Positions 23,548 through 36,065 of a stretch of DNA of 64,000 nucleotides are shown here, piece by piece. A model generated the notes under the pieces. The model did no database searches. It had not been told where the DNA came from and worked only from the letters and a program-made list of their open reading frames with translations. Made by a program: the position numbers and the translations under genes. This stretch comes from Paraescarpia echinospica (Eukaryota > Annelida > Polychaeta > Sabellida > Siboglinidae). Numbering within the stretch: the first letter of the stretch is position 1; each line of letters starts with the position of its first letter. The DNA is taken from the NCBI GenBank assembly GCA_020002185.1, contig CM034533.1:52843568-52907567 (forward strand), read 5' to 3'.

Positions 23548-24020
23548 AAAGTAAATGGTAGGTGGGTGGATATCATCTGACTTTCTGGGCTACCTGATTT
23601 ATAGCGAGCTGGACTTCCTGTTTTTTCTCCTGATGGCTTTCAAAACAGTTAACTCCCCAATACATATTTTTTCATATTGTTCTCCTTATTTGTTTGGAAA
23701 ATAGGGTGTGACTGACGTGACATAAGGGGACAGATTTTTTTTCAGTTTTACCAAAATAAATTCTCTATGTTTGTGACTTCTTTATCTAGAAATCAACCGA
23801 GGAAGGGTTCTGTGGCAGAAAAATATGTTTTTAATGTTCATTTAGCTAATTTTTTCAGAGAGACTAATATACCAACCTCCCACAACTATTGTCCTTTGAC
23901 AAACAATGCCAGATTCTCACCTCAATAATTCAGCTATGGGTGAGAGTAGACAGTTAGATTTTTCACCTTGGGGTATATATTCAATATAAAAAATAAAAGG
24001 AGGCCTCCAGATATTCCTGT
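23548..24020. other. No gene seen
   Basis: AT-rich sequence without recognisable features. Confidence 0.4.
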
Positions 24021-25330
24021 AACTTTTAGTCCTTTGGGCTGAAGGTGACAAACAGAAAATTAATATTCTGGACAACTATAGAGTGAAATATCCTACACTT
24101 TATTTATATCAAATGCATTCTACTGTTCTGTTTACACTCGCTATGCCTTGTATAGACATGGTACTATGTAAATCAATTGTATCAATATAGACTAATACTT
24201 ACAGATTCACAATATACTTGACATCTAAAACAATCAAATGTCAATCATTAGAAGAGTTGACATAGTTCCGCTATACACAAGAAATCTGTATTTGATTGAA
24301 TCATTCTAGTGTCATCAGCATATAGTAGAACATACATTTTCAAGAAAATGTCTACATCATCATCACTAAGGTTGTAAATTTCACCAGCTGCCATGTCAAG
24401 TCCCTTATAATTATGACTAACAGTGTTCATAATTCAGGTAAATAGCAAATAACAAAGGAGACAAGTTTTCGCCTTGCTGTACCTCTACATCACATGAGAA
24501 GAAGGCTGACACAGCCTGGCCCTGTTTTTTTAAAGTATTCAGTTATAACATTATCAATACCACATGCCTTTTTGTTTTTTGATTTGCATTAGTACCTCAT
24601 TTTGCATGAATGGTCTGTTTATGTGTTCGTTTGACTGGGAAATCTTTCTTGGATCAAAAGGTATCATCTCACTAACTGCAGTTTCACTTTCAGGTTTTTC
24701 AAAGTGGTTTATAAACTTATCCAGTGAAATATTTCCACATTTTTCACTGCTGTTACTTGCTTTATTGAGTACATCCCAGTATTCTGCAGGCTTGCTATGT
24801 TTTAAGTTGCGCAAGTTTTCATGTAACTGTTTATGGTAGCATTTTGATATTTGTTTTATAAAACATTTATACCCACTAGCCAATTCTCTTAATTCTGCAT
24901 TAGCTTCGTCATTTTTTATTTTCTTTGGTCTACCTTTTGCTCTCAAATAATCTGTCCTCTTAGTTTTACACATAAAGACATAATCTGGCATAACTTGCTA
25001 AGTCTTTGTAGCAGCACATTTGTACTTCCAGTGTATCATTGCAACATAACATACATACTGTGTGCCACATTTGCATGTATAATATAAAACTTCAACAGCC
25101 GTTTTCTTCATTTTCACTTTTTGACCCTTACCATGTTCAATGCTCCATAACTTCGCCAATTTTTGTAGCAGTCATAATTTTTGAAACCGTGTAAAGCACC
25201 CTACCCAGCCTTTACAAGAATGTAAGAAAACAATGTTACAATTTTTCGGACTTATCACTCATTTGGTCAGCCGGGGTCACATATCAACGTATTAGTCCAA
25301 AGGACTTCAGGGCCTCTTGGCCCATTTTTC
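24021..25330 (-). mobile_element. Dispersed repeat family, copy 1, with decayed LINE reverse transcriptase
   Basis: Starts at TTAGTCCTTTGGGCTGAAGG and ends at TTAGTCCAAAGGACTTCAGG. The minus strand holds an RT linker frame (24991-24554, with KPAEYWDVLNKASN and NEVLMQIKKQKG) and, further down, the catalytic motif in VLLYADDTRMI (24430-24248). Other copies are at 28641-31035 and 34727-35560. The RT has lost its middle and is not functional. Confidence 0.72.
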
Positions 25331-26097
25331 TTTTTAGCTGTGAAATGCTGTCATCAAGTTTTACATTTTTATACCAAAATACCCCTATTTTTTAGGTCTT
25401 CAAATAGCTACAGAAGAGGCAAATCTTGACGAAACTTGATAAAGTTGTCTTTACTGATAGATAACACCATGTTTTATCCGTAACAAACAAACACAATGGG
25501 ATATTCATCTTAGTAATTGCATGACAAAGCACAGAACTTTAAAAAATGAAAGTGTTCCATTTTTCTTGACTTCACTCATATATATATATAATAAGTAGTA
25601 TGCCAATAACCTAGACCCCCATACACATGACTCACAACAAATGCATCATTGTTACTCCCATGAGTACATAATTTGTCATCTATGTCTTGTATGCGAAACA
25701 GGCCCTTAGCGAGAAATAATTTTTTGCCAGTCTTGAATTTATCCAAAATGTGCATTTTAACATGAGAACGGCTTGCATGGAAGCCATCCACGTCAATCAC
25801 AGCCATTATTGGCCAGTTCAGTTATTTTCAGTGACAAACCTGCAGAATTTGAGCAATTTGTTTAATTAATACATCAATTTGATTTGTTTCACTACCAGCT
25901 GTGCCAATCATAGTCATAACTGGGGGCCCCCTCTAAATTCAACCCGTCTTCTCTGTTGTAATTACCAGTCTTGAAGACAGGGCAGATGGGTCTCTTGCTA
26001 AGCCCCTGATGCGAAACATTGTAAGGAGCCCATCGTGTTGAGTTTGAGCTGACTGGTTAAACTGCTCCGTTATGTGACAAAGCAGTTTCTCTTGCAG
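25331..26097. other. Sequence upstream of the first recognised GPX exon
   Basis: Likely intron or 5' region of the GPX gene. A (TA)n run lies near 25578-25590. No upstream exon with an initiator ATG and a matching phase-0 donor could be identified. Confidence 0.4.
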
Positions 26098-29000
26098 GCC
26101 GCGAGTGACGGGCCAAAAGATCCAAACTGGTGGAAGAATGCCAAGTCCATCTATGAGTTTTCAGCCAATGATATAGATGGGAACGAAGTGAGCCTGGAGA
26201 AATACCGGTAAGTATGGCTCTCACAAGGCAGTTAGCTTTAATATTTAGTATGAGGGACATTCTGCTTCAATGTGATGGCAACCTTAAAAATGACTAGAAT
26301 GTCTTTGGCCCCGTGGATTTGATGAGATTTGGCATATATTTATCCTTGTGAAATTTACTCCAGATAATGACGAGACATTTGAAATGTTGAATATTAATCT
26401 TAAATGTTTCCATGTAACATGTGTACAAGCATAACTGTCGTCATAATTGAATTGCCTGACAATTGAAAAGTATGACAATACTGATGGAAGCAATCAGTTC
26501 TAAATATTATGCAAATTACAGTTTTTAACTTGGCACTTAGAGAAAAGTGAAATCCGAACTTTATGAGAAGTCTACTCTGGTGGCATGAGAATTTATGTGT
26601 TCTCCTGAAGGTACTCTACTTCAAAAGCAAATTTTGAATACTTATTGATATAGGCTTGGGCAGGGATTTCTCACTGAAATTGACCATAGTTCTGACTGTC
26701 CTCCAGGCATTGGTAAAACATATATTAGAATAAAATTTACATCTTGACAAACATCATTATGCTGTCTATTCATGTGTCAAATTTCTTTCTGACAACTCCA
26801 AATTACGCGTTCAGCAAGCTTTCAAAGAAATGTATGAAATCACGATTAACTGGCCGTGGCGACATGCTGCCTGTTCTAAGATAGTATGTTACGCTGGCGC
26901 CAAGCGTAACGCTGCTCATTCCAAACAGATAAAAAATTTTGCTAGAAGTAATAAACTATGCTATCTTCACAGACCTAGTGCGGAGTAACTTTTTGTCCGA
27001 TTCAATGAGAATAAAGTTTATTTTGAAAAGAAAATTGTTCTTTAAATTAGAGATACACACTAATCTGAATGAATAAAAAATCGCCCGCAAATATGCATAT
27101 AAACCCAAGGCTTTGTGTGGCGGTCATGTTTTTAGTAAAAACTTCACCATTTCACAAAAGTACACTTAAACGCTTATTGTGTAGCACTAATCGATTCGGG
27201 ATGAAATTTGCAATAAAATGGATGTTGTTTTATGAAGATTACATTTGATTTGAGGCCGTGCCTCACTAAAAAGCTTTGAAAATTTTCTCCAAGTATTGAC
27301 GTCACATGTATTTGTATGGCAGTCATGCTTTTAGTAAAAAATTCACCATTTCACAAAAATACGCCTTGTGTATAGTACCGATCGATTCGGAATAAAATTT
27401 GCAATAAAATAAATGTTGTTTTGTGAAGATAACATTTATTTGGTTTGAGGACGCTCCGTCACTTAAAATTTGAATGTTTTGCAAATTTTCCGTGAGTATC
27501 GACGCGGCTTCGATAACTCACTGCGTATACGATTAGGTAAGTTGCTAATGTTTCATTCTAACCGAATGTAAGCTATTTCGGCGTATTTAATTGCAAACAA
27601 ATATAGTATCATATTATTATTATTAAATTATATCGTATTGATAAATGGTAACGAATAATGTGAGTATTTGTTTATTGTTGAACGTGGATCTCCCCGTTAC
27701 GACAAAATAGGCTAATCCACACCACGTTCGCAATGGACAGTTGAACTAGTTGACCGTTGGTGTGAGGGGCATGCGATACCTGTCGTTAATTGGACGTTTG
27801 CTACACAAAGTATATAATACTTTTGCTGCTTGTTATCCCTAAAATGCTTTTAAGTTTTCATGTTTTTATTTGCCTAAGTTATATTTTTCAATTTTGTGGT
27901 TGTCACTTGCCAGGAGCCAAACTGCCCAAACAACACATTTCCTCAATTTCAAAACATGATATCTTGAAAACTATAATTCTCATCCAACTAGTATTTTGCA
28001 TACTTATTGTATATATTGTTGTCCTTGAACAGGTAAAATATTATTGAGATTCAAGCTATTAATTAAAAAGTTGTATTAGGTCAAAAATTGCATTTTTATA
28101 ACAAAATGATTGCCTGATCCTAATTGATACAGGGTACTACAGACATTCCTCAGTAAAATATTTTACAGAATAAAGAGTTTTATAATAATTTCTTAGCATC
28201 CATTAAAATCCCGAAATCAATCCAAAGGCTTTGGATACATTTACCTCAAAATGAGATTTGGTGCAATGTGACTTATTTTATGGTGGAGGATCGCAAGTGT
28301 TTTGTTGTTTTGTGCAATGGCGATGACTCACACGTTCCTTCCTGTATGTGCAGTGGCCACGTTTGCTTGATCGTGAACGTGGCGACGAAATGAGGGTTAA
28401 CCAACACCAACTACACGCAGCTGCAAGCTCTGCATGACGAGTTTGCAGAATCCAAGGGTCTGCGCATCCTGGGCTTCCCGTGTAACCAGTTCGCCAGTCA
28501 GGTATGTACACAAGAGTGATGTTGTAAATGGACCCCCCCTTCATATGCTATATGTACATGCTATAACAAAAATAAAACTATGCAGAGTGTGCCCAAACCT
28601 TACAGGTATAAATAAACAAAGGCCTCTTTAGTATCCTTTTTTAGTCCTTTGGCCGAAGGTCCAAGGGACTATTGCCATCACTCTGCGTCTGCCGTCCGCC
28701 GTTAGCTGCCGTATCTCAGAAACCGTTCAGCAACTTTTTCTCTAATTTTGCATAGACATCTTGGGGCACTGCCACTATGCACGAGAAATCTGTATTTGAT
28801 TGAATCATTTTAAGGGCTCCCTAGGGCCTCCAAGGACCCCAAAACTGGTAAAAAATGTAACATTTGGCCTATTTTTTCAAAAACTGTTCAGCAACTTTTT
28901 TTCTAAATTTGCATAGATGTATCTTAGGGTGCTGCCACTATATACAAGAAATCTGTATTTGATTGAATCATTCTAAGGGCACCTACGGGGCCCCCAAAGT

Positions 29001-32000
29001 GCAAAAGGTTTACATTATCTAGTGATGTGGTTTTGAGAAGGGCCCTTGAGACCACCCCCAACAGTAGATGTTGTGTAATGTGCCACAAAGCTAAAAGCTG
29101 TGACTAATCTCTACAGCCTAGGCCATTGAGACCTTGACTAATCTTTAATTGGTCACAGCACCCAGGCAGAGTAGACACACTTGACCCCTGTTAGACTGAA
29201 CAGTTGCCTAACACTTTTAAACTGTATCTTCAAAACTATTGATTTTCTATAATTGCAAGTTGTGTTTATTTTGATGTTTATTTAATTATTATAAAATGGT
29301 GTGACTGTGGTGTCTATTGGTTAAAGATGTATTGTCTGTAGAAACCTGTAGGTGACAGATTCACAATATAGTTGACACCTGAAACAACCATATGTCAACC
29401 ATTAGAAGGGTTGACATAGTTCCGCTATACACTATATATGTAAATTTAACCAGCTGCCATGTCAAGTTCGTTATAATTGTGACTAACAGTGTTCAAAATT
29501 ATTCAGGTAAATAGCAAATAACAAAGGACACAAGTTTTCTCCTTGCCATACCTCTACACATGAGAAGAAGGCTGACACAGCCTGGCCCTCATTTATACAT
29601 GATTTAGCATTTTTGTACATGTTGTATACAACTTTCAACACAATACCATTAATACCGCATGAAATTATCTTAGACCACAGGGAGGACCGGTCTACTAAAT
29701 CAAATGCTTTCTTATAATCGATGAAGACACAATAAAGCCTTTTGAGTCGAGACAAATACAATTCAACCAATACCCCTATCTGAACACTGCGTGTTCTTCA
29801 CCTATTACATTCGCTTTGTTTAGGTATGTGGTCAGTCTGGTGTTCTGAACAATCACTAAGGATTAATGAACACTTGTGCAGAATGTCACCCACTTGGCAG
29901 GTTTAATTGATCTATTCAGCAATGAGGACACTGCTTAGGCCTCACTCTGGACACTGTCACTCACAGTGTTGTGTATTGTCTTAGTTGGTGCATTGAGCTA
30001 ATCTACTTGACCATGAATCAGTAGTGGCTCTGGTTGTGTATTACACCCAGCTGTGGAGCTAAGATTCTCTGCCTGCTATTGTTTGATGGAAGCTGTGACT
30101 AATCTGTAATTGGTCACTGGCAGTAGCTTGTGTCAACAGACAGCATTAAGCCACTAGACCCCTGTTAAACTGGATAGTTGCCTGTAGGTTTTAAACTGTG
30201 TCAAACAGTGAGTTTACCATTTGCTCTCAGATAATCTGTGCTCTTAGTTTTACACATGAAGACATAATCTGGCATAACTTGATAAGTCTTTGTAGCAGCA
30301 CATTTGTACTTCCAGTGTATCGTTGCAACATAACATACATATTACATACTGTGTGCCACATTTGAATGTTGTGCATGTAATATTTCCATGCAATCCATTT
30401 GCATATATAATGTAAAACTTCAACAGCCGTTTTCTTCATTTTCACTTTTTGATCCCTACCATGTTCAATGCTCCATAACTTTGCCAATTTTTGTAGCAGT
30501 CATATTTTTTGAAACCGTGTAAAGGCAGTAGCTTGTGTCAACAGACAGCATTAAGCCACTAGACCCCTGTTAAACTGGATAGTTGCCTGTAGGTTTTAAA
30601 CTGTGTCAAACAGTGAGTTTACCATTTGCTCTCAGATAATCTGTGCTCTTAGTTTTACACATGAAGACATAATCTGGCATAACTTGATAAGTCTTTGTAG
30701 CAGCACATTTGTACTTCCAGTGTATCGTTGCAACATAACATACATATTACATACTGTGTGCCACATTTGAATGTTGTGCATGTAATATTTCCATGCAATC
30801 CATTTGCATATATAATGTAAAACTTCAACAGCCGTTTTCTTCATTTTCACTTTTTGATCCCTACCATGTTCAATGCTCCATAACTTTGCCAATTTTTGTA
30901 GCAGTCATATTTTTTGAAACCTTTACAAGGATGTAAGAAAACAATGTTACAATTTTTCCGACTTATCACTCATTTGGTCAGCCGGGGTCACGTGTTAGTC
31001 CAAAGGACTTCAGGGCCACTTGGCACATTTTTCAGTTATTAACATTGTTTTGCCACAATTTGGATTTTCAGAATAGTACATTTTTAATGTAAAGACATCT
31101 GTAAACTATGTCTATTTTTGTAATTACTCAAACATAAACAGTTCCATTTTTCACAAAGGGGTCCATTTACAATCTCACACAGGCAGAGATTCCCATGGGA
31201 AATTGGCAGGAGTCCCGTCATATTCCCAGTCTCTGTGTGCTCCTGTTTGGGAAACAAATTTGAGGGTGCGGTTTTTTTTAAACAAACAGCACCGCCTGGC
31301 GCCGCTGTTGTGCTGACTTCACGGTTCATAATATCAATCAATCCACCAGGTGGTGCCACCAGTTTGGCTGCACTTGATTAGATATGCAGCATTCGTAGGT
31401 GTTTTTTAACAAACAAACAAGCGAGTATCACCACTTTGTACAGCCTGGAGCTGATTCAAGGTGGCAGGGTACACTGTACATGCATGTTGACGGACCATTG
31501 AATTGGCCATTTTAACACTAGATTTTGTTAAGTTCTCAAAGGCCATAGACTAAGTTAGGATCATATTTTTTCCCGTCAAGATATGTGCGACAAGTTATGT
31601 ACATTTGCTGACAGTAATGGATAATTCTGGCGATTGCTGATGATGCTGTATGCTGCATTTATTATTATCACAATTAAAGACACTTATAAAACATGAAAAT
31701 AAATGTGTCAGACGTTCTCGATTGCCACTGATTGTAGGAACCAGGAACAAACGCTGAGATTAAGGCGTTTGCGACTGAGAAGTACGGTGTGAAGTTTGAC
31801 ATGTTTGCCAAGATCGATGTGAACGGTGACAACGCACACCCTCTTTGGAAGTACCTGAAGCACAAGAAGGGTGGATTCCTGGGCAGGTGGGTGAAGTCAG
31901 GTTTATTCGCTAACATTTTAATATGAATGTCCGTTCATATAGGACCCAGTGGGTTCAATGATACGGTGTATACCCTGCCTGCTCAGTGTCTCTCACACGC

Positions 32001-33918
32001 CCGACCGGGAAGCAACTCCAGCTACTGGGAGCAAGATCCAGTGAGTTAGAGATAGAGACCACTACTCTGTCAGTCCACGACAGCTTACACATTTACCCCA
32101 TGTGTGGGATCTCTTACTTCCCCTCACATACCACATAGAAAAGAACAGCTTTTAGTCTCTTCTGAAAGTCACGAGCAACGCGAAGTGAATGAAATTGTCT
32201 AAGTTTCGAAATGACAGCAGGTGAAATCGAACCACCACCCCTCATCGGACCCACGATCGACAGTTTGACAGTCTACTGCACGACCACCGTTCCCCATACA
32301 CATTTTAATAGGTTATACAAGAATCGATACAGTGCTTCATGTTATAACAGTGTGTGCTTGCCACACGTGTATGCAATATTGTTTTCAACAAAACGTGATA
32401 TACAAAAGTAAAATTATCATTGAATCTTTTGACTTTTGACAATTCAAAAAGCTGCATCGTGTGCACTGTGCATGTAGCTGAGCCAAGATGGTCCAGCATG
32501 TACTGCATATCTTTGAATGGTAGAACATGTTAGTGAGCAGTCTTTGGGTAGGAGTGGTCAGTTAGAGTACAGGCGGAGTTATGAGTGTACAGTCGGTGTG
32601 TGCAGATGTGTTAGGGGAAGGTTGAGTTTCCGTAGTCTCTTGTATTAGATAACAAACTGTTGTTCATGGTGTGGAGTAGTCAACAATATGATTGCGTCTG
32701 GGAACATTATTCTGTTAACAAATCATATTTTTATTACACATACAATGTAAACATACATAGATAAACTGTAAAAAGTTTTTCAGATGTATTTTATACTGTA
32801 TTCTGTCATCTCTAGGTGAAGAGGGTTATCACTGGTGATTTGAATTCTAGTGCCTGCCAGCCTCTTCCAAAATTACTAGTTCCTACAGGTATTGTACTTG
32901 GTGTATTCTGTGCAACAGTTTCACCACGAGAAAACGACAAGACACTGAACAGTTGGCTCTCCTTTCAGTTTCATCAAGTGGAACTTCACCAAGTTCCTCA
33001 TAGACAAGGAAGGCCAGGTGGTGAAACGCTATGGTCCTAAGGAAGACCCCTTCGTGAGTATCTAGTCTCTCGCAGATACATGAAGTCAGGCTTTTATGCA
33101 GGAAAAACTGTTTACTAGTCCCAAAATGTCCTGCTGGTAGATATGTATATACCTGTGTACGCACATGAGAACATAATGGACACCTGCTGGTAGATGCATT
33201 TACCTGTGAACGCACATTTTGAGAGCATAATAGACATATGAACAACAGTGGTGACAGTCAAAATGAATAAGCTTTTTTTGAATTTCCTTAAATTTGCACA
33301 CATCCAAATACAAATTTCACCCCTTACAAAAACAAACTTTACCCGTCTAAATGATGGGTGGATGGGTTTCGGGATAAAGCTGCGGGTAAGTGCAGAAGTG
33401 ATCCTGTAGAAATCAACTTTTTGACCTAACTGCTGTACAATGTGTTAAGCCAAGGCAGGACTTTTTAGAAAGTGGATCAGCTCTTCATAAGATACTTTTA
33501 TTGTTAGTAAAATGGTTTAAATAAGTAGTTTTTGTTTTATGCTTGTAAAGATATATGGTGTGAGAGAGATACACATCCAGTTGCAACATTAACAAATAAC
33601 TCCAACATGCTTACAGGTTTATATATGTATGTATACTGAATTTTGCATGTACAAAGTCATTTGTATATGTATACATGCAAAGTGGTACATACCTCAATAT
33701 TTTTTATTTGTTCCATTAAAACATTTCACAGTATTCTTGTTGCACAACCAAAAACCCAAGATGTGTAAAATTATGCTAGACTTGTGAGCATTTTCCACCT
33801 AATTACTCTCCCCCAATCAAAGTTGGAACTGATGAAGTGGATTAATATGAGCTGACCATCGACCATCCTTGTCTTTTTATTGCAGGACGCGAAGAAGGAC
33901 TTCCCCAAGTATTGGTAG
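26098..33918 (+). CDS. GPX4-like: Selenocysteine glutathione peroxidase, GPX4 (phospholipid hydroperoxide) type
   Basis: Five exons with GT-AG borders and consistent phases: 26098-26207, 28354-28501, 31738-31886, 32969-33053 and 33886-33918 (stop TAG 33916-33918), encoding about 174 residues. Exon 1 reads [20 protein letters not shown]. Exon 2 carries [18 protein letters not shown], with U encoded by TGA at 28391, and then [10 protein letters not shown]. Exon 3 has [20 protein letters not shown] and [19 protein letters not shown]. Exon 4 has [20 protein letters not shown], followed by exon 5, [10 protein letters not shown]. The catalytic Sec, Gln, Trp and Asn are all present, and the short form without the oligomerisation loop is GPX4-like. 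The enzyme reduces lipid and other hydroperoxides with glutathione. The acceptor TTTCTCTTGCAG before exon 1 implies an unseen upstream exon with the start codon and perhaps a targeting peptide. Confidence 0.93.
27119..27475. repeat. Two diverged tandem copies, about 190 bp, in GPX intron
   Basis: 27119-27290 and 27312-27475 share TTTTAGTAAAAACTTCACC, ATCGATTCGG and GCAATAAAAT in the same order, with clear divergence. They lie in the intron between the first two recognised GPX exons. Confidence 0.65.
28354..28501 (+). CDS. GPX4-like: GPX exon with the Sec (TGA) codon
   Basis: 148-bp exon between acceptor CTGTATGTGCAG and donor GTATGT. The TGA at 28391-28393 falls at the position of the active-site selenocysteine of glutathione peroxidases, and the frame continues unbroken on both sides. 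Confidence 0.93.
28641..31035 (-). mobile_element. Dispersed repeat family, copy 2, inside a GPX intron, with RT fragment
   Basis: The left end, TTAGTCCTTTGGCCGAAGGT, matches copy 3. The right end, TTAGTCCAAAGGACTTCAGG, matches copy 1. The minus strand encodes an RT fragment at 29770-29483 ([20 protein letters not shown], then [20 protein letters not shown]), matching the nucleotide sequence around 24420-24540 in copy 1. Internal subrepeats (GCATAGATGTATCTTAGG...) occur twice near the left end. It lies between GPX exons 28354-28501 and 31738-31886 and is presumably spliced out. Confidence 0.75.
30119..30923. repeat. Recent 405-bp tandem duplication within repeat copy 2
   Basis: Sequence 30119-30523 is repeated at 30524-30920 with no difference seen in the 261-bp open frames that both contain (30487-30227 and 30892-30632, minus strand). 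The identity marks the duplication as very young compared with the diverged copies elsewhere, unless it is an assembly artefact. Confidence 0.88.
31970..32300 (-). mobile_element. Second tRNA-derived SINE family, in a GPX intron
   Basis: On the minus strand the consensus-like B box GGTTCGATTTCAC (32221-32233) is preceded by GTGGTCGTGCAGTAGAC, an A-box-like stretch (about 32270-32286). The body extends towards about 31970. It differs from the SINE at 15640 and 23431. Only one copy was noticed in this window. Confidence 0.5.
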
Positions 33919-33974
33919 TGTGAAGAGTTATATGCCCTCTCCTTCTGTCCCAGTCCGGCCGGGGATGTTTCCAC

Positions 33975-34052
33975 GACATCGAAGCTCAGTGAGACGTTAT
34001 GATGCTGTTGTCTTAAATCGTCCTAGCCGAAAGACACAGCTGATGCGATGTC
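33975..34052 (+). promoter_or_regulatory. SECIS element in the GPX 3' UTR
   Basis: About 80 bp after the stop codon. The 5' quartet strand ATGA (33999-34002) is followed by GCTGTTGTCTT (34004-34014), then AAA (34015-34017) in the apical region. AAGACACAGC (34031-34040) pairs with the 5' arm with one bulged T, and the 3' quartet strand TGAT is at 34041-34044. A mini-helix TCG/CGA (34018-34020 with 34028-34030) makes it look like a form 2 SECIS. A lower stem, GACATCG (33975-33981) with CGATGTC (34046-34052), is possible. This is the signal that recodes the TGA as Sec. Confidence 0.9.
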
Positions 34053-34655
34053 ATGCCAGTCTCGCACGGCTATTGATGAACCGGGGATATTCCCGCACTG
34101 TTGATGTGGGTGATGTGAAGGGAGTGGGGGGTAAAAGTGTAGTACTACACTAGTAATGACGTCAATTTTTTGTGTCAACTGCAGAAGTTTATAATGTATT
34201 TAGATGCATTTATCGTAGCCTTCTGTGTGCTGCGTTCTATATGTATATGTGCCAGTTCATCATTCAGAGTACGTTATGGAATAGTTTTGTTTTCACACAA
34301 ACGGCTACTGAAAAGTTTACAGATGATAAGTTTAATTTGTTGACATTTGGACATTTCGGGGTTCATCTTGCATGACTTAATCACACTTTATTCAGGGATA
34401 TTTATACCATTTCACGGTGTGTGAATAAGTATGTCGGAATGTGTTTGAGCATCACATTTCATTTGATAAATTAGTAAAATAGTTAAGTCAGTTTGTTGTG
34501 TAGTATGTTGGCATCTAATCAGAGTTCCTACTTCGCCGATAACTGGATGGATCACGTTTATATGATGGTAGGTGCACAGGTTGTAACATGTTTGTGGACA
34601 AAAACGGACACATAATTGTTAATTTGTACATGTATGAAATGTGTGATATTGAAGT

Positions 34656-34661
34656 AATAAA
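34656..34661 (+). terminator. Likely polyadenylation signal of the GPX gene
   Basis: AATAAA in an AT-rich 3' end, about 740 bp after the stop. The next repeat copy begins about 70 bp further on. Confidence 0.6.
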
Positions 34662-34726
34662 AATATCTCGTATACATGTATCAACATCATGGTAACCTTA
34701 TTTGGGGATTCAGAAGCTATTTCCAA

Positions 34727-35560
34727 AAATGTTTAGTCCTTTGGGCTGAAGGTCCAAGGGACTATTGCCATCACTCTGCGTCCACTGTCCGCTGTTAGCT
34801 GCCGTATCTCAGAAACTGTTCAGCATCTTTTTTTCTTCAAATTTTGCATAGATGTATCTTAGGGTACTGCCGCTATGCACGAGAAATTTGTGTTTGATTG
34901 AATCAATCTACGGACCCCAAAAAGCTGGTAATTTTTTCAAAAACTATTCAGCAACTTTTTTTCTAATTTTGCATAGATGTATCTTAGGGTGCTGCCACTA
35001 TACACAAGAAATCTGTATTTGATTGAATCATTCTAAGGGCACCTCAGGGGCCCTCAAAGTGCAAAAGTTTTACATTATTTAGTGATGTGGTTTTGAGAAG
35101 GGCCCTTGAGACCCCCCCCAACAGTAGATGTGCATTGTGCCAGAAACTGCCCTAGCCTCACTCCACTCTGCATTGAGACCTTGACTAATCTTTAATTGGT
35201 CACAGGCAGAGCGGACAAATTTTACCTCTGTTATTAAACTCGGTTGCCTGCAGCTTTTAAACTGTCTTCAAAACTATTGATTTTCTATAATTGCAAGTTG
35301 TGTTTATTTGATGTTCATTTAATTATTATAAAATGGTGTGACTGTGGTGTCTATTGGTTAAAGATGTATTGTCACCTGTAGGTGACAAACATAGAAAATT
35401 AATATTCTGGACAACTATAGAGTGAAATATCCTACACTTTATTGATATCAAATGCATTGTACTTTTCTGTTTACACTTGCCATGCCTTGTGTAGACATGA
35501 TACTGTGTAAATCAATTGTATCAATATAGACTAATAATTACAATAATCTTGGCCCATTTT
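34727..35560. mobile_element. Dispersed repeat family, copy 3, just after the GPX gene
   Basis: Begins TTTAGTCCTTTGGGCTGAAGG and follows copy 2 for about 600 bp. It then joins the segment CAACTATAGAGTGAAATATC, shared with copy 1 (24072 onwards). It lacks the RT part, so it is an internally deleted copy. Confidence 0.75.
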
Positions 35561-36060
35561 TTAAATAAGCAAAAAAAGGTTATAACGTTTTTTTAAATTC
35601 CTACTGTCTTAGCTCTGTGAGGAGTTTTGTGATAGGTGAGCAATTTAAAGACTAGTTACATTTCAAATCCAGCCCATAAACTGGTAGAGTGGCTGCCTAC
35701 AATGTCAAATTCATTTCTTTATTTCCAGTTGGAAATAACGCATTCAACATTATGTACATATTATCAATTTTACAAAATTCAAACGATACAAATACGTTTA
35801 TTTCACCTTTCATCATACATTTTTCATGCATAAATAATTAATCGTTTTCAAGTAAAAGTTGAAGTGGATATGCTTGACGCTAATTAGGTTATGAGACAAC
35901 ATACCCATTTTTAGTAATACACAATAAATGTTTTTAGTAATACATAATAGGAAACTACGTATAATTTTAGCATAGTTTACATGATATGTATTCAATATTT
36001 CTGGCACAACGCATTCGTGGTACCAACACTAAATCTGCATCCATAGCAATATTCGAACTC
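35561..36060. other. No gene seen
   Basis: AT-rich sequence between two mobile elements. Confidence 0.5.
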
Positions 36061-36065
36061 AATTA

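Noticed and set aside
27790..28047. 85-residue hydrophobic frame in a GPX intron
   Set aside because: AT-rich composition gives chance Phe/Ile/Leu-rich frames; it lies in an intron with no splice or promoter support.
31084..31359. 91-residue minus-strand frame in a GPX intron
   Set aside because: No motif; it lies in repeat-like intronic sequence opposite the gene.
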